In this document: positions 43,766 to 52,775 of the stretch, one piece after another
Layout of the letters: each line of letters begins with the position of its first letter
How positions within the stretch are numbered: position 1 is the first letter of the stretch
Source: JBOGDS01 sp050743075
GTDB taxonomy: Bacteria > Actinomycetota > Actinomycetes > Jiangellales > Jiangellaceae
Assembly (NCBI GenBank): GCA_050743075.1
Contig: JBOGDS010000017.1
Location: 1 to 56,572 of the forward strand
DNA: 56,572 nt
Direction: 5' to 3'
Position numbers and translations under genes: made by a program
The notes under the pieces: generated by a model
Told to the model about the DNA's origin: nothing
Database searches by the model: none
The model's input: only the letters and a program-made list of their open reading frames with translations

Positions 43766-43779
43766 CCCATGATCATGGG
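43766..43779. repeat. 14-bp palindrome, copy 2 of 2
   Basis: CCCATGATCATGGG, identical to 14899-14912, here 19 bases after the stop of the small membrane gene and about 130 bases before the first sulfatase. The rest of this 161-base gap (43747-43907) holds only a GGAGGAG ribosome site. Confidence 0.7.
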
Positions 43780-43907
43780 GGCGAGCACGTGTTGACGTTG
43801 CCGTTCACCCGTGCAAGGTGAGGTTCCCGCCGACGGTCTCAGCAATGCTGGTCGCGGACGCCAGCCGCCCGGCGTCGGCGGACTGAACGAGCCGGAGGAG
43901 ACGAGCG

Positions 43908-45445
43908 ATGCCTGGTTCGCAGCCGAACATCCTGGTGATCTGGGGTGACGACATCGGGATCACGAACCTCAGCTGCTACAGCGACGGGCTCATGGGATAC
44001 CGCACCCCCAACATCGACCGCGTCGCCGAGGAGGGGATGCGGTTCACCGACTCGTACGGGGAGCAGAGCTGCACGGCCGGCCGTTCGTCGTTCATCACCG
44101 GGCAGAGCGTCTACCGGACCGGTATGAGCAAGGTCGGCATACCCGGTGTGGACATCGGCCTGTCGGCGGACGACCCGACGATCGCCGACCTGCTGAAGCC
44201 GCTTGGTTACGCGACGGGGCAGTTCGGCAAGAACCATCTCGGCGACCTCAACAAGTACCTGCCGACCGCGCACGGGTTCGACGAGTTCTTCGGCAACCTC
44301 TACCACCTCAACGCCGAGGAGGAGCCGGAGCTGCCCGACTATCCGAAGAAGGAGGAGTTTCCGAAGCTCTACGAGATGCAGCACCCGCGCGGTGTCATCC
44401 ACTCCTGGGCGACCGAGGAGGAGACGGGCGACGAGGACCCCCGCTACGGGCCCTCCGGCAAGCAGCGGATCGAGGACACCGGGCCGCTCACCAAGAAGCG
44501 GATGGAGACGATCGACGACGAGACGGTCGAGGCGTGTATCGACTTCATCAAGCGCCAGCACGAGAGCGACACGCCGTTCTTCGTCTGGATGAACACCACC
44601 CACATGCACTTGCGCACCCACACCAGCCGGAGAGCGTCGGCCAGGCGGGGCATTGGCAGTCGCCGTACCACGACACGATGATCGACCACGACAAGCACGT
44701 GGGCCTGCTGCTGGACACGCTCGACGAGCTCGGCATCGCCGAGGACACCATCGTGATCTACAGCACCGACAACGGCCCGCACGCCAACACCTGGCCCGAC
44801 GGTGCCACCACTCCGTTCCGCAGCGAGAAGAACACCAACTGGGAGGGCGCCTTCCGGATCCCGGAGGTCATCCGCTGGCCGGGGAAGATCCCCGCCGGCG
44901 TCGTCTCCAACGAGATCATCCAGCACCACGATTGGCTGCCGACCTTCCTGGCGGTCGCCGGCGACGCCGACATCGTGGACAAGCTCAAGCAAGGCCACAC
45001 GATCGGCGACAAGACCTACAAGGTGCACATCGACGGCTACAACCTGCTGCCGTACCTGACCGGAGAGGTGGACAAGAGCCCGCGGCAGGGCTTCATCTAC
45101 TTCTCCGACGACTGCGACGTGCTTGGCATCCGGTTCGACAACTGGAAGATCGTGTTCATGGAGCAGCGGTCCCAGGGCACGTTGCAGGTGTGGGCGGAGC
45201 CGTTCACTCCACTGCGGGTGCCCAAGCTGTTCAACATGCGCACGGACCCGTTCGAGCGGGCCGACATCACGTCGAACACCTACTGGGACTGGTTCCTCGA
45301 CCGCGACTACATGGTCTTCTACGGAGGGGCCATCGCGACGATGTTCCTGGAGACCTTCAAGGAGTTCCCGCCACGACAGGAGCCGGCCTCGTTCACGATC
45401 GACCACGCGGTGGCCAAACTGCACGCCTGGCTGGCCGGGCACTGA
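43908..45445 (+). pseudogene. Arylsulfatase gene with one frameshift
   Basis: About 512 aa when rejoined. The first frame (43908 to about 44624) has the metal site NILVIWGDDIGI and the formylglycine motif SCTAGRSSFITGQ (C-x-A-x-R type). The second frame continues as KPESVGQAGHWQSPYHDTMI, IVIYSTDNGPHANTWPDG and PEVIRWPGKIPAG to the end. The shift is at ACACCAGCCG near 44624, where one missing A would restore T-H-T-K-P-E. If real, it removes the second half, including the D-N metal ligands. Followed closely by HAD and FGE genes on the same strand. No signal peptide seen. Confidence 0.85.
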
Positions 45446-45456
45446 CGGAGGGCCCT

Positions 45457-46398
45457 ATGGACGTCCAGCTCAGCTCGTGGGCGGACGGCGCCACGAAGTC
45501 GGCGATCGTTGACTTCGTCGCCCGGGTCACCGAGGAAGGAGGCCCCGACTACGTCGAGCCGCCCGCCCGGGTGGCGGTCTTCGACAACGACGGGACGCTG
45601 TGGTGCGAGAAGCCCATGCCCATCCAGCTCGACTTCACCATCTGGCGCCTTGCCGAGATGGCACGCGACGACGCCTCGCTCCGGCAGCAGCCGCCGTGGA
45701 AGGCCGCCTACGAGCGGGACCTGCCGTGGCTCGGCGCGGCCATGGTGAAGCACTACCACGGCGACGACGGCGACCTGAAGCTGCTGATGGGCGCCGTCAC
45801 CCGAGCCTTCGAGGAGGTCACCGTCGAGGAGTACGACCAGCGGGTGGCGGGGTTCTTCGACGACGCCGACCACCCGACGCTCGGCCGGTCGTACCGGTCC
45901 TGCGGCTTCGCCCCTATGGTCGAGCTGCTGCGCTACCTGGAAGCGAACGGGTTCACCACGTATATCGCGTCCGGCGGCGACCGCGACTTCATGCGCCCGA
46001 TCGCCGGGGAGCTCTACGGTGTGCCGCCGGAGCGGGTGATCGGCAGCGCCCTCGGGATCAGGTACCGCGCACAGGGGGATCGTACGGACCTCCTCTACAA
46101 GGCCGCGATGGACTTCTTCGACGACGGGCCGGAGAAGCCGGTCCGGATCTGGAGCAGGATCGGACGGCGGCCGATCCTCGCCGTCGGCAACTCCAACGGC
46201 GATCTCCCGATGCTTGCCTTCTCCGGCGGGCAGTCCGCACCGTCGCTGCGCATGCTGATCCTCCACGACGACGGCGATCGCGAGTTCGACTACGTCGCCG
46301 GCGCCGAGCATGCCCTGGACCATGCCGCGAGGCAGGACTGGACCGTGGTGAGCATGAAGAACGACTGGAACGACGTCTTCGGGGCGCCCGGCACATGA
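45457..46398 (+). CDS. HAD-family phosphatase in the sulfatase cluster
   Basis: 313 aa. HAD motif I is VAVFDNDGTLWCEKPMPIQ, motif II FTTYIASGGDRDFMRPIAG, and motif IV PILAVGNSNGDLPML, as in phosphoserine phosphatase-like hydrolases, with a large helical cap. The C-terminus ends DWTVVSMKNDWNDVFGAPGT. GGAGG upstream of the ATG; overlaps the FGE gene (ATGA). This HAD type often accompanies sulfatase and FGE genes; its substrate is not known. A collapsed copy lies at 49112-49366. Confidence 0.85.
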   Translation: MDVQLSSWADGATKSAIVDFVARVTEEGGPDYVEPPARVAVFDNDGTLWCEKPMPIQLDFTIWRLAEMARDDASLRQQPPWKAAYERDLPWLGAAMVKHYHGDDGDLKLLMGAVTRAFEEVTVEEYDQRVAGFFDDADHPTLGRSYRSCGFAPMVELLRYLEANGFTTYIASGGDRDFMRPIAGELYGVPPERVIGSALGIRYRAQGDRTDLLYKAAMDFFDDGPEKPVRIWSRIGRRPILAVGNSNGDLPMLAFSGGQSAPSLRMLILHDDGDREFDYVAGAEHALDHAARQDWTVVSMKNDWNDVFGAPGT

Positions 46399-47366
46399 CC
46401 GCTCCAGGATTCGGCAGCGTGCTGGGGATGTCCTCGACCGACGGCCTGCGGCGGATCCCGGCCCAGACCTTCACGATGGGCTCGGACCGTCACTACGCCG
46501 AGGAGGGGCCGGCACATCGCGTCACGCTGGATGGCTTCTGGATGGAGACGCACCAGGTCACCAACGCGCGGTTCGCCGGGTTCGTCCGGGACAGCGGGTA
46601 CGTGACCGTCGCCGATCGCCCCCTGGACCCGGCGGCCTTCCCGGGCGCGCCGGCGGAGAACCTCCAACCCGGCTCGATGGTGTTCACCATGACGCCGGGA
46701 CCGGTCGACCTCCGCCACATCAACCAGTGGTGGACCTGGACCCCGGGTGCCTCGTGGCGGCACCCCGAGGGGAAGGGGTCCTCGGTGACCGGCCGCGAGG
46801 ACCACCCTGTCGTGCACGTCGCGTACGAGGACGCGCAGGCCTACGCGACGTGGGCCGGGCGCTCGCTGCCGACCGAGGCCGAGTGGGAGGCCGCCGCCTG
46901 TGGAGATCTCGACGGGGCGGCGTACACCTGGGGTGACACCCCGGAGCAGCCCGGCCAGCAGCTCGCCAACTACTGGCACGGGGCCTTCCCCTGGCGCCCG
47001 GACTCCGGCTACGGCGCGACCGCCCCGGTCGGCTCCTACCCTGCCAACGGTTACGGCCTGTTCGACATGGCGGGCAACGTCTGGGAGTGGACCTCGGACT
47101 GGTATGCGACCCGGCACGCCGACGACACCGACTCCGACAAGCCGTGCTGCCTGCCACGCAACCCCCGAGGTCCCGGAGTGGACGGGAGCTTCGACACCCG
47201 ACAGCCGCAGTTCCGGGTGCCCCGCAAGGTCATCAAGGGTGGCTCTTTCCTCTGCGCCGACAGCTACTGCATGCGGTACCGACCTGCCGCGCGCCGACCG
47301 CAGATGATCGACACCGGGATGAGTCACATCGGCTTCCGCTGCGTGGTCCGGCAGTCGGCCGACTGA
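46395..47366 (+). CDS. Formylglycine-generating enzyme (sulfatase activator)
   Basis: 323 aa. Converts the Cys of the sulfatase C-x-P/A-x-R motif to formylglycine. Motifs: IPAQTFTMGSDRHYAEEGPA, HPVVHVAYEDAQAYATWAGR, SLPTEAEWEAAACG, YGLFDMAGNVWEWTSDWY, and the copper-binding Cys pair in IKGGSFLCADSYCMRYRPAA. Coupled to the HAD gene by an ATGA overlap, so activator and sulfatase are made together. Its last 43 bases overlap a convergent SulP frame, an overlap explained by a frameshift in that gene. Confidence 0.94.
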   Translation: MTAPGFGSVLGMSSTDGLRRIPAQTFTMGSDRHYAEEGPAHRVTLDGFWMETHQVTNARFAGFVRDSGYVTVADRPLDPAAFPGAPAENLQPGSMVFTMTPGPVDLRHINQWWTWTPGASWRHPEGKGSSVTGREDHPVVHVAYEDAQAYATWAGRSLPTEAEWEAAACGDLDGAAYTWGDTPEQPGQQLANYWHGAFPWRPDSGYGATAPVGSYPANGYGLFDMAGNVWEWTSDWYATRHADDTDSDKPCCLPRNPRGPGVDGSFDTRQPQFRVPRKVIKGGSFLCADSYCMRYRPAARRPQMIDTGMSHIGFRCVVRQSAD

Positions 47367-49108
47367 TTACACACCACCCACCCAAGGCGCGCGCCGGAAA
47401 CGGTCACCGAGGGGTGCCGTGCTGCTCGTATGCGGCGACGGCGACCGCCGCCGTCGGGTGCACCTTCCCCCCCTTCCGTCCAGGCGGACCACGCTGCGGT
47501 GCGCTGCGCCTTCGCGAGCGCACGAGTGGGCAGGCCTGCCACCCACAGCGCCACGCCCATCCGGGCCAGTTGCTGGTCGGTCTCGGCGACGACGTCCATG
47601 ACGGTCACCGACGTGTCGGCCGTACCGCTCACGTCGAGCAGCAGAACCTCGGGGCGCGGATCCTGGGTTTCGATCCGCTCCATGAGGTTGGCCTGGACGC
47701 CACGCACGTTCATCGTGTAGAGCCCACCCTCGATGCGCAGAACCAACATCCCAGGGACGGGTTCGTCGCCATCCCGGGCTGGTTGGAGCTGCGTGGAGCC
47801 AGTCGGCCGCCGCAGTTCGACAATCACCGGGTGGTTGAGGATCCGCAGCACGAAGTACAGGGTCAACACGACGCCGGCGACCACCCCGGCCAGCAGGTTC
47901 GCCGCCAGCGCCACCAGGCACGTGACCACGGCGATCCACAGCTCACGGCGGTCGACCCGACCCAGCCTGGCCATCTCCTCGAAGCTCACCAGTCCGCTCA
48001 CGGCGATGACGACGACCGCACCCAGGGTCGCCTCCGGCAGGTCGTCAAGCACCGGAGCGAGCACCAGCGCCACGACGACCGCCAACCCGGCGGTGACGAG
48101 CTCGCTGAGCTGTGTCCGGGCACCGGCCCCGGCGTTCACCTGTGTCTGGGAGAAGCCGCCCGCAGGGGGGAGCGCCTGGAAGAAGGCGCCGGCGATGCTG
48201 GCGGCGCCCACTGCCACGTACTCGTGGTCGTTGTCGAGCGGCGGGTCATCCGGCTGCCGGGTCATGCGGGCGGCAGTGACGCTCTCGAAGTACGCCATCA
48301 GTGCGATGGCCAAGGCGAACGGGATCAGCGTGTCGACGTGGTCCAACGGCGGCAGCTCCGGCGGCGGTAGTCCGGTCGGGACGGGCGGGATCAGCGCCAC
48401 CCCCCGGTCGTCCAGACCGGTGAACGCGACCAGGCCGATTCCGACGGCGAGCGCGATGAGCGGCCCAGGGACCCGCGGCGCCCAATGCCGGATCGCGAGC
48501 AGGCCTGCGATCGTCGCGCCACCGAGCAGGGCGGTCGGGCCGTTCGCGTCGCCGAGGTGCCCGACGGCGTTGCGGACGTCGGCGAAGAACCCCCCGTCCG
48601 CGGCCTCGATGCCGAGGAGCTTCGGCAGCTGGTCGACCGTGATCGTGAGCCCGACGCCGACCTTGAGCCCGGTGATCGTGGCCGTCGAGACGGCCTCGAC
48701 GATCCAGCCGAGCCGGATCAGCCGGAACAGCAGTAGCGACAGCCCGACCAGCAGCGTGAGTGTGGATGCCGCCCCGACGGCCTCGCCCGCGTCCCCGGCC
48801 ACGCCCGCCGACCCGATCGCGAGCGCCGTGAGTGCGACGATTGTCGACGTGGTGCTGAAGCTCAGCCGCCGGGCGCCGCCGAGCAGCGCATACACGACCA
48901 TCGGGACGATGCAGGTGTAGAGGCCGACCTGGACCGGAAGCCCCGCGACGGTGGCGTAGCCCATCGCCTGCGGGATCACAACGGCCGCGGCGGTGGCGCC
49001 GGCGATCAGGTCGGCGCCGAGCCACGCGCGGTCGTAGCCGCGCAGCCAGCCGACGGCGGGCACCAACCGCTCGGCCGCGGACGGCTCCGCGGAGTGGACG
49101 CGCGGCAC
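47324..49108 (-). CDS. SulP-family anion transporter with a frameshifted tail
   Basis: 594 codons. About 11-12 membrane helices: LGADLIAGATAAAVVIPQAM, GGARRLSFSTTSTIVALTAL and GGFSQTQVNAGAGARTQLSE, then a cytoplasmic STAS domain (VLRIEGGLYTMNVRG, LLLDVSGTADTSVTVMD). After SAWTEGG a run of seven G (47467-47473, C on the plus strand) throws the frame into an Arg-rich tail that overlaps FGE. One G fewer would give KVHPTAAVAVAAYEQHGTPR and a stop at 47404-47406, the normal family ending. The transport domain is unaffected. Likely sulfate or related anions; direction and coupling unknown. Confidence 0.88.
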   Translation of the reverse strand: MPRVHSAEPSAAERLVPAVGWLRGYDRAWLGADLIAGATAAAVVIPQAMGYATVAGLPVQVGLYTCIVPMVVYALLGGARRLSFSTTSTIVALTALAIGSAGVAGDAGEAVGAASTLTLLVGLSLLLFRLIRLGWIVEAVSTATITGLKVGVGLTITVDQLPKLLGIEAADGGFFADVRNAVGHLGDANGPTALLGGATIAGLLAIRHWAPRVPGPLIALAVGIGLVAFTGLDDRGVALIPPVPTGLPPPELPPLDHVDTLIPFALAIALMAYFESVTAARMTRQPDDPPLDNDHEYVAVGAASIAGAFFQALPPAGGFSQTQVNAGAGARTQLSELVTAGLAVVVALVLAPVLDDLPEATLGAVVVIAVSGLVSFEEMARLGRVDRRELWIAVVTCLVALAANLLAGVVAGVVLTLYFVLRILNHPVIVELRRPTGSTQLQPARDGDEPVPGMLVLRIEGGLYTMNVRGVQANLMERIETQDPRPEVLLLDVSGTADTSVTVMDVVAETDQQLARMGVALWVAGLPTRALAKAQRTAAWSAWTEGGEGAPDGGGRRRRIRAARHPSVTVSGARLGWVVCNQSADCRTTQRKPM

Positions 49109-49111
49109 CTT

Positions 49112-49366
49112 CTACTCCCCCGCCCCGGCGAAGACCGCACGCCAGTTCACCATGCTGACGACCGTCCATCCCTCCGCCGCCGCGTGCTCCAGCGCTGCTC
49201 GGCATAGGACGTGTGGGCGAAGCGTGTCATCGTTGTCGAAGACCGCGACCCGCTCCTCCGCCGGCACGACGTCCGTCGACACCGGATCGGACACCCGGGT
49301 CATGAAGTCGACGATCGCTGCTCTGGTCGGGGTGTCCGACCAGGACGGCAGCGCGCCCGTCGTCAT
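49112..49366 (-). pseudogene. Collapsed HAD phosphatase, 84 codons
   Basis: The N-terminal half (LPSWSDTPTRAAIVDFMTRV, then ERVAVFDNDDTL) matches the start of the 313-aa HAD protein at 45457-46398, and the C-terminal half (ALEHAAAEGWTVVSMVNWRA) matches its last 30 residues. The roughly 200 residues between, including motifs II-IV and the cap, are missing, with the frame kept open. Motif I also reads D-N-D-D-T in place of D-N-D-G-T. It sits between a sulfatase and a SulP gene on the same strand, as its intact relative sits beside a sulfatase. Not expected to be active. Confidence 0.8.
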
Positions 49367-49376
49367 GGTGTCGCGC

Positions 49377-51743
49377 TCACTGCCTGGCCATCGCGATCTT
49401 GTAGCGCTCCTCCGCGGTGACGAGGTGGTCGTGATCCTCGGCCGCCTCGTCGATGTCGAGTTGCACCCACCGCACCCGACCGGTGAACCGCGCATCGTTC
49501 GGCGGCAGGTCGTCGGTGACCGGGGTGCCGCTGTCGTTGCCGACGTCGGCCGTCTCGTCGGCCGAGAAAACCATCGGGACGGTGCCCTCGACGCGCCCTT
49601 CGCCGACCCGGGTCCCGTCGACATACAGCGTGACCGTGCCGCCCTTACCCAGGCCGCCGCCGTCGTAGGCGAACTCGACCCGGACCTGGTGTTCGCCGGC
49701 CGAGATGGGGTCGGGCCCGTAGACCTTGAACCGCTGCAGGCCGAACAGGTTGTAGCAGTGGGCCGGCCTGCCGTCGAGGAGGTACAGGCTCCAGCCGCCG
49801 AACGCGCCGCCCTGGGCCACGATCGTGCCGTTCGCACCGCCCTCGGGGACGACGAACTCCGCGCTCACCGCGTAGGACTTGTTCTTCAGCACGAGCAGCG
49901 AGTTCTCGGTCAGCCGGCCCATCCCGCCGAACAGCAGCTGTGTGCTCCCCCGGATCAGCTGCGGCCTCCCGGCCAGGTCGGCGTTGAACCGCTCGACCCG
50001 CCGGTCGGCCAGGGGCAGCACGTTGTACTTCGTCGCCTCGATGAGGAACAGCCGCTGCAGCTTGGCCAGCATGTCGGGCTGCTCGGCCGCCAGGTCGTGC
50101 GCCTGGGTCCAGTCGTCGGGACCGTAGAGCTCCCAGACGTCGGCATCGATCGACGCCGGCGCGGTGGGGTCCCAGGGGAGGCTGTGCCGGGTCACGGCGG
50201 TCCAGCCCTGGTGGTAGATGCCGCGGTTGACCACCATCTCGAAGTACTGCGTCGTCCGCCGGTCCGCAGCCCCAGCGTCGTCGAACGTGTACGCCATCGA
50301 CCTGCCCTCGATCGGCGCCTGCTGGATGCCGTTGACCGACGACGGGTGCGGCAGACCGGCCGCCTCCAGGATCGTCGGCACCACGTCGATGACGTGGTGG
50401 AACTGGTGGCGCAGCTCGCGGGCCTGGATGCCCCGCGGCCAGCGGACGATGGTGCCGTTGCGAGTGCCGCCGAAGTGCGAGGCGACCTGTTTGGTCCACT
50501 GGTAGGGCGTGTCCATCGCGTGCGCCCAGCCCACGGCGTAGTGGTTGTAGGCCGCCGGCGTGCCGAACGCGTCGATCCGCGACGCCATGAACTCGGTGGT
50601 CTGCAGGGCGTTGGCGCCGTTGAGGTTGATCAGCTCGTTGAAGCAGCCGTGCAGGTCGCCCTCGGCCGAGGCGCCGTTGTCGCCGACGATGCAGATGACG
50701 AGGGTGTCGTCGAGGATGCCGTCCGCCTCGAGCGCGTCGAGCAGCCGGCCGACGTGGTGGTCGGTGTGCTCCATGAAGCCGGCGTAGACCTCCATCTGAC
50801 GGGCCAGCACCGGCTTGAGGTCGTCCGGGAGGCCGTCCCAGGCCGGGATCTCGGCCGGACGCGCCGTGAGCTCCGCGTCCGGGCCGACGACGCCGAGCTC
50901 CAGCTGCCGGGCGAACGTCTCCTCCCGCAGCGCGTCCCAGCCCTGGTCGAACCGGCCCGCGTACCGATCGGACCATTCGGCGGGGACGTGGTGCGGTGCG
51001 TGGGTCGCGCCCGGGGCGTAGTACACGAAGAACGGCTTGTCCGGCATCAGCGCCTTCTGCTGGCGGATCCACTCGATCGAGCGGTCGGTCATGTCCTCGG
51101 TGAAGTGGTAGCCCTCCTCGGGCGTCCGGTCCGGCTCGACCGGGACCGTGTCGCGGTACAGCGCAGGGGCGTACTGGTTGGTCTCGCCGCCGATGAAGCC
51201 GTAGAAGTGCTCGAACCCGTTGCCCGGGCTCGGCCACCGCTCGAACGGGCCCATCGGGCTGGTCTCCCAGACCGGCACCTCGTGGCACTTGCCGAAGTGG
51301 GCGGTGGAGTAGCCGTTGAGCTTGAGCGTCTCGGCCACCGGTGCCTTGTTCTTCGGCCGCACCGAGCTGTAGCCCGGCGCCGAGGTGGCGATCTCGGTGA
51401 TGCCGCCCATCCCGACCGAATGGTGGTTGCGACCGCTCAGCAATGCCGCCCGGGTCGGCGAGCACAGCGCTGTCGTGTGGAAGCGGGTGTAGCGCAGCCC
51501 GTCGGCGGCCAGCCGCTCGAAGGTCGGCGTGCTGCACGGGCCGCCGAACGCGCTCGAGGAGCCGAACCCGGCGTAGTCGATGAGGATAAGGAGCACGTTC
51601 GGCGCGCCGTGCGGCGGGCGCACCGGCGTGATCGGCGGGAACGTCGTATCCGGGTCCTTCACGTCGTAGGTCGTGAGGCCCACCCACTGCGGGTCCGGGA
51701 TGGGTAGGACGTCCCTGCGCAGGCCGTCGGTGTGGCGGGTCAT
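49377..51743 (-). CDS. Arylsulfatase (788 aa)
   Basis: Alkaline-phosphatase-superfamily sulfatase. The formylglycine site is FHTTALCSPTRAALLSGRN (C-S-P-T-R), followed by TAHFGKCHEVPVWETSP, APGATHAPHHVPAEW and the second metal site ICIVGDNGASAEGD. A C-terminal lectin-like domain (about residues 600-760) contains GGWSLYLLDGRP and TVTLYVDGTRVGEG. The first metal loop reads LILIDYAGFG where the family has D-D, a GAC-TAC reading that removes one usual ligand. No signal peptide. Upstream ATGA-like spacing with a broken sulfatase suggests an operon. Needs the FGE encoded at 46395. Confidence 0.9.
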   Translation of the reverse strand: MTRHTDGLRRDVLPIPDPQWVGLTTYDVKDPDTTFPPITPVRPPHGAPNVLLILIDYAGFGSSSAFGGPCSTPTFERLAADGLRYTRFHTTALCSPTRAALLSGRNHHSVGMGGITEIATSAPGYSSVRPKNKAPVAETLKLNGYSTAHFGKCHEVPVWETSPMGPFERWPSPGNGFEHFYGFIGGETNQYAPALYRDTVPVEPDRTPEEGYHFTEDMTDRSIEWIRQQKALMPDKPFFVYYAPGATHAPHHVPAEWSDRYAGRFDQGWDALREETFARQLELGVVGPDAELTARPAEIPAWDGLPDDLKPVLARQMEVYAGFMEHTDHHVGRLLDALEADGILDDTLVICIVGDNGASAEGDLHGCFNELINLNGANALQTTEFMASRIDAFGTPAAYNHYAVGWAHAMDTPYQWTKQVASHFGGTRNGTIVRWPRGIQARELRHQFHHVIDVVPTILEAAGLPHPSSVNGIQQAPIEGRSMAYTFDDAGAADRRTTQYFEMVVNRGIYHQGWTAVTRHSLPWDPTAPASIDADVWELYGPDDWTQAHDLAAEQPDMLAKLQRLFLIEATKYNVLPLADRRVERFNADLAGRPQLIRGSTQLLFGGMGRLTENSLLVLKNKSYAVSAEFVVPEGGANGTIVAQGGAFGGWSLYLLDGRPAHCYNLFGLQRFKVYGPDPISAGEHQVRVEFAYDGGGLGKGGTVTLYVDGTRVGEGRVEGTVPMVFSADETADVGNDSGTPVTDDLPPNDARFTGRVRWVQLDIDEAAEDHDHLVTAEERYKIAMARQ

Positions 51744-51756
51744 GAGTCCTCCTTCG

Positions 51757-52775
51757 TCATTGGAACGCCATCGCCAGGTTGAGGCGGTCCTCCGGCTTGA
51801 TCAGATGGTTGTGGTCGTCCGAGCCGAGCTCGATCTGCACCCACTCGACCTCGCCGGTGAACTTCGTGGTCGTGGCCGGATTCCGAGCTGGTCGACCATC
51901 GCGAGGTTCTGGTCGAGGTCGTCGGGGTAGCCCCCGAAGATCTTGCCCTCGTTGACCGAGCCGTTCGCCCGAGGCACCGTTGTCGGCGCTGTAGAGGATG
52001 ATCGTGTTGTCCAGCTGGCTGGACTCTTCGAGGTAGTCGACGATCCGGCCGACCTGGGCGTCGGTGTACTCGGAGAAGCCCGCGTACACCTCGGCCATCG
52101 GGTTCATGGGCGGGAGCTCGGTGCCCTCCGGCAGGATGCCGCGCTCGACCATCCGGGGCAGCACCCACGCGCGGTAAGCCTCGTAGCCGTCGTCGAAGGC
52201 GCCCTTGTACCAGTCGATGTACTCCTGCGGCGCGTGGTGCGGGGCGTGGTTGGCGCCCGGGCAGAACCACAGGTACCACGGCCTGTCCGGCTCGGTCTGC
52301 TTGCTGTCGCGGATCATCCGCAGCGCCTGGTCGGCGAGGTCCTTCGACAGGTGGTACCCGTCCTGCGGCCCATACGGCTGATCGATGTAGTGGTTGTCCT
52401 CGGCCAGCGACGGATACCAGTTGTTCGTCTCGCCGCCGATGAAGCCGTAGAACCGGTCGTAGCCCTGTCCCAGGGGCCAGCGCCCCTTGGAGGCGCCCAT
52501 CGTCCACTCGTCGATCGGCACGTTGTGGTATTTCCGACCCAGAACGTGCTCCAGCCGGCCTCGCGTAGCACGTGGGCCATGGTCGCGTTGGACGGCGGGA
52601 TGTGGGAGTTGTATCCAGGGAAGCCGGTGGACGACTCCGAGATCGAGGCGTAGCCGTTGAGGTGGTGGTTGCGCCCGGTGAGGAAGGTCGAACGGTCGGC
52701 GAGCAGAGTGCCGTGGTGTGCCACTGGGAGTAGGTCAGCCCACCAGCGGCCAGTCGGTCCATCGTGGCCACTAGA
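51757..52775 (-). pseudogene. Second arylsulfatase, fragmented
   Basis: A decayed relative of the sulfatase downstream. Pieces in order: MDRLAAGGLTYSQWHTTALC and SPT; a one-base loss near 52695; RSTFLTGRNHHLNGYASISE to STFWVG; another one-base loss near 52530; KYHNVPIDEWTMGASKGRWP, CPGANHAPHHAPQEYIDWYK and IILYSADNGASGE; a third shift near 51970; then NGSVNEGKIFGGYPDDLDQN. The sequence then jumps to the C-terminal FTGEVEWVQIELGSDDHNHL, omitting several hundred residues. The N-terminus with the first metal loop is also missing, replaced by a SulP fragment. The 51757-52521 stretch is still open, but the gene cannot make a sulfatase. Confidence 0.85.

Noticed and set aside
47324..47366. A genuine convergent overlap between FGE and SulP genes
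   Set aside because: The overlap disappears if the seven-G tract is read as six, which also gives SulP its usual C-terminus.
49152..51707. An 851-codon plus-strand frame antisense to the sulfatase
   Set aside because: Composition is dominated by Arg/Val/Glu from antisense GC codons, and the minus strand encodes a full sulfatase.
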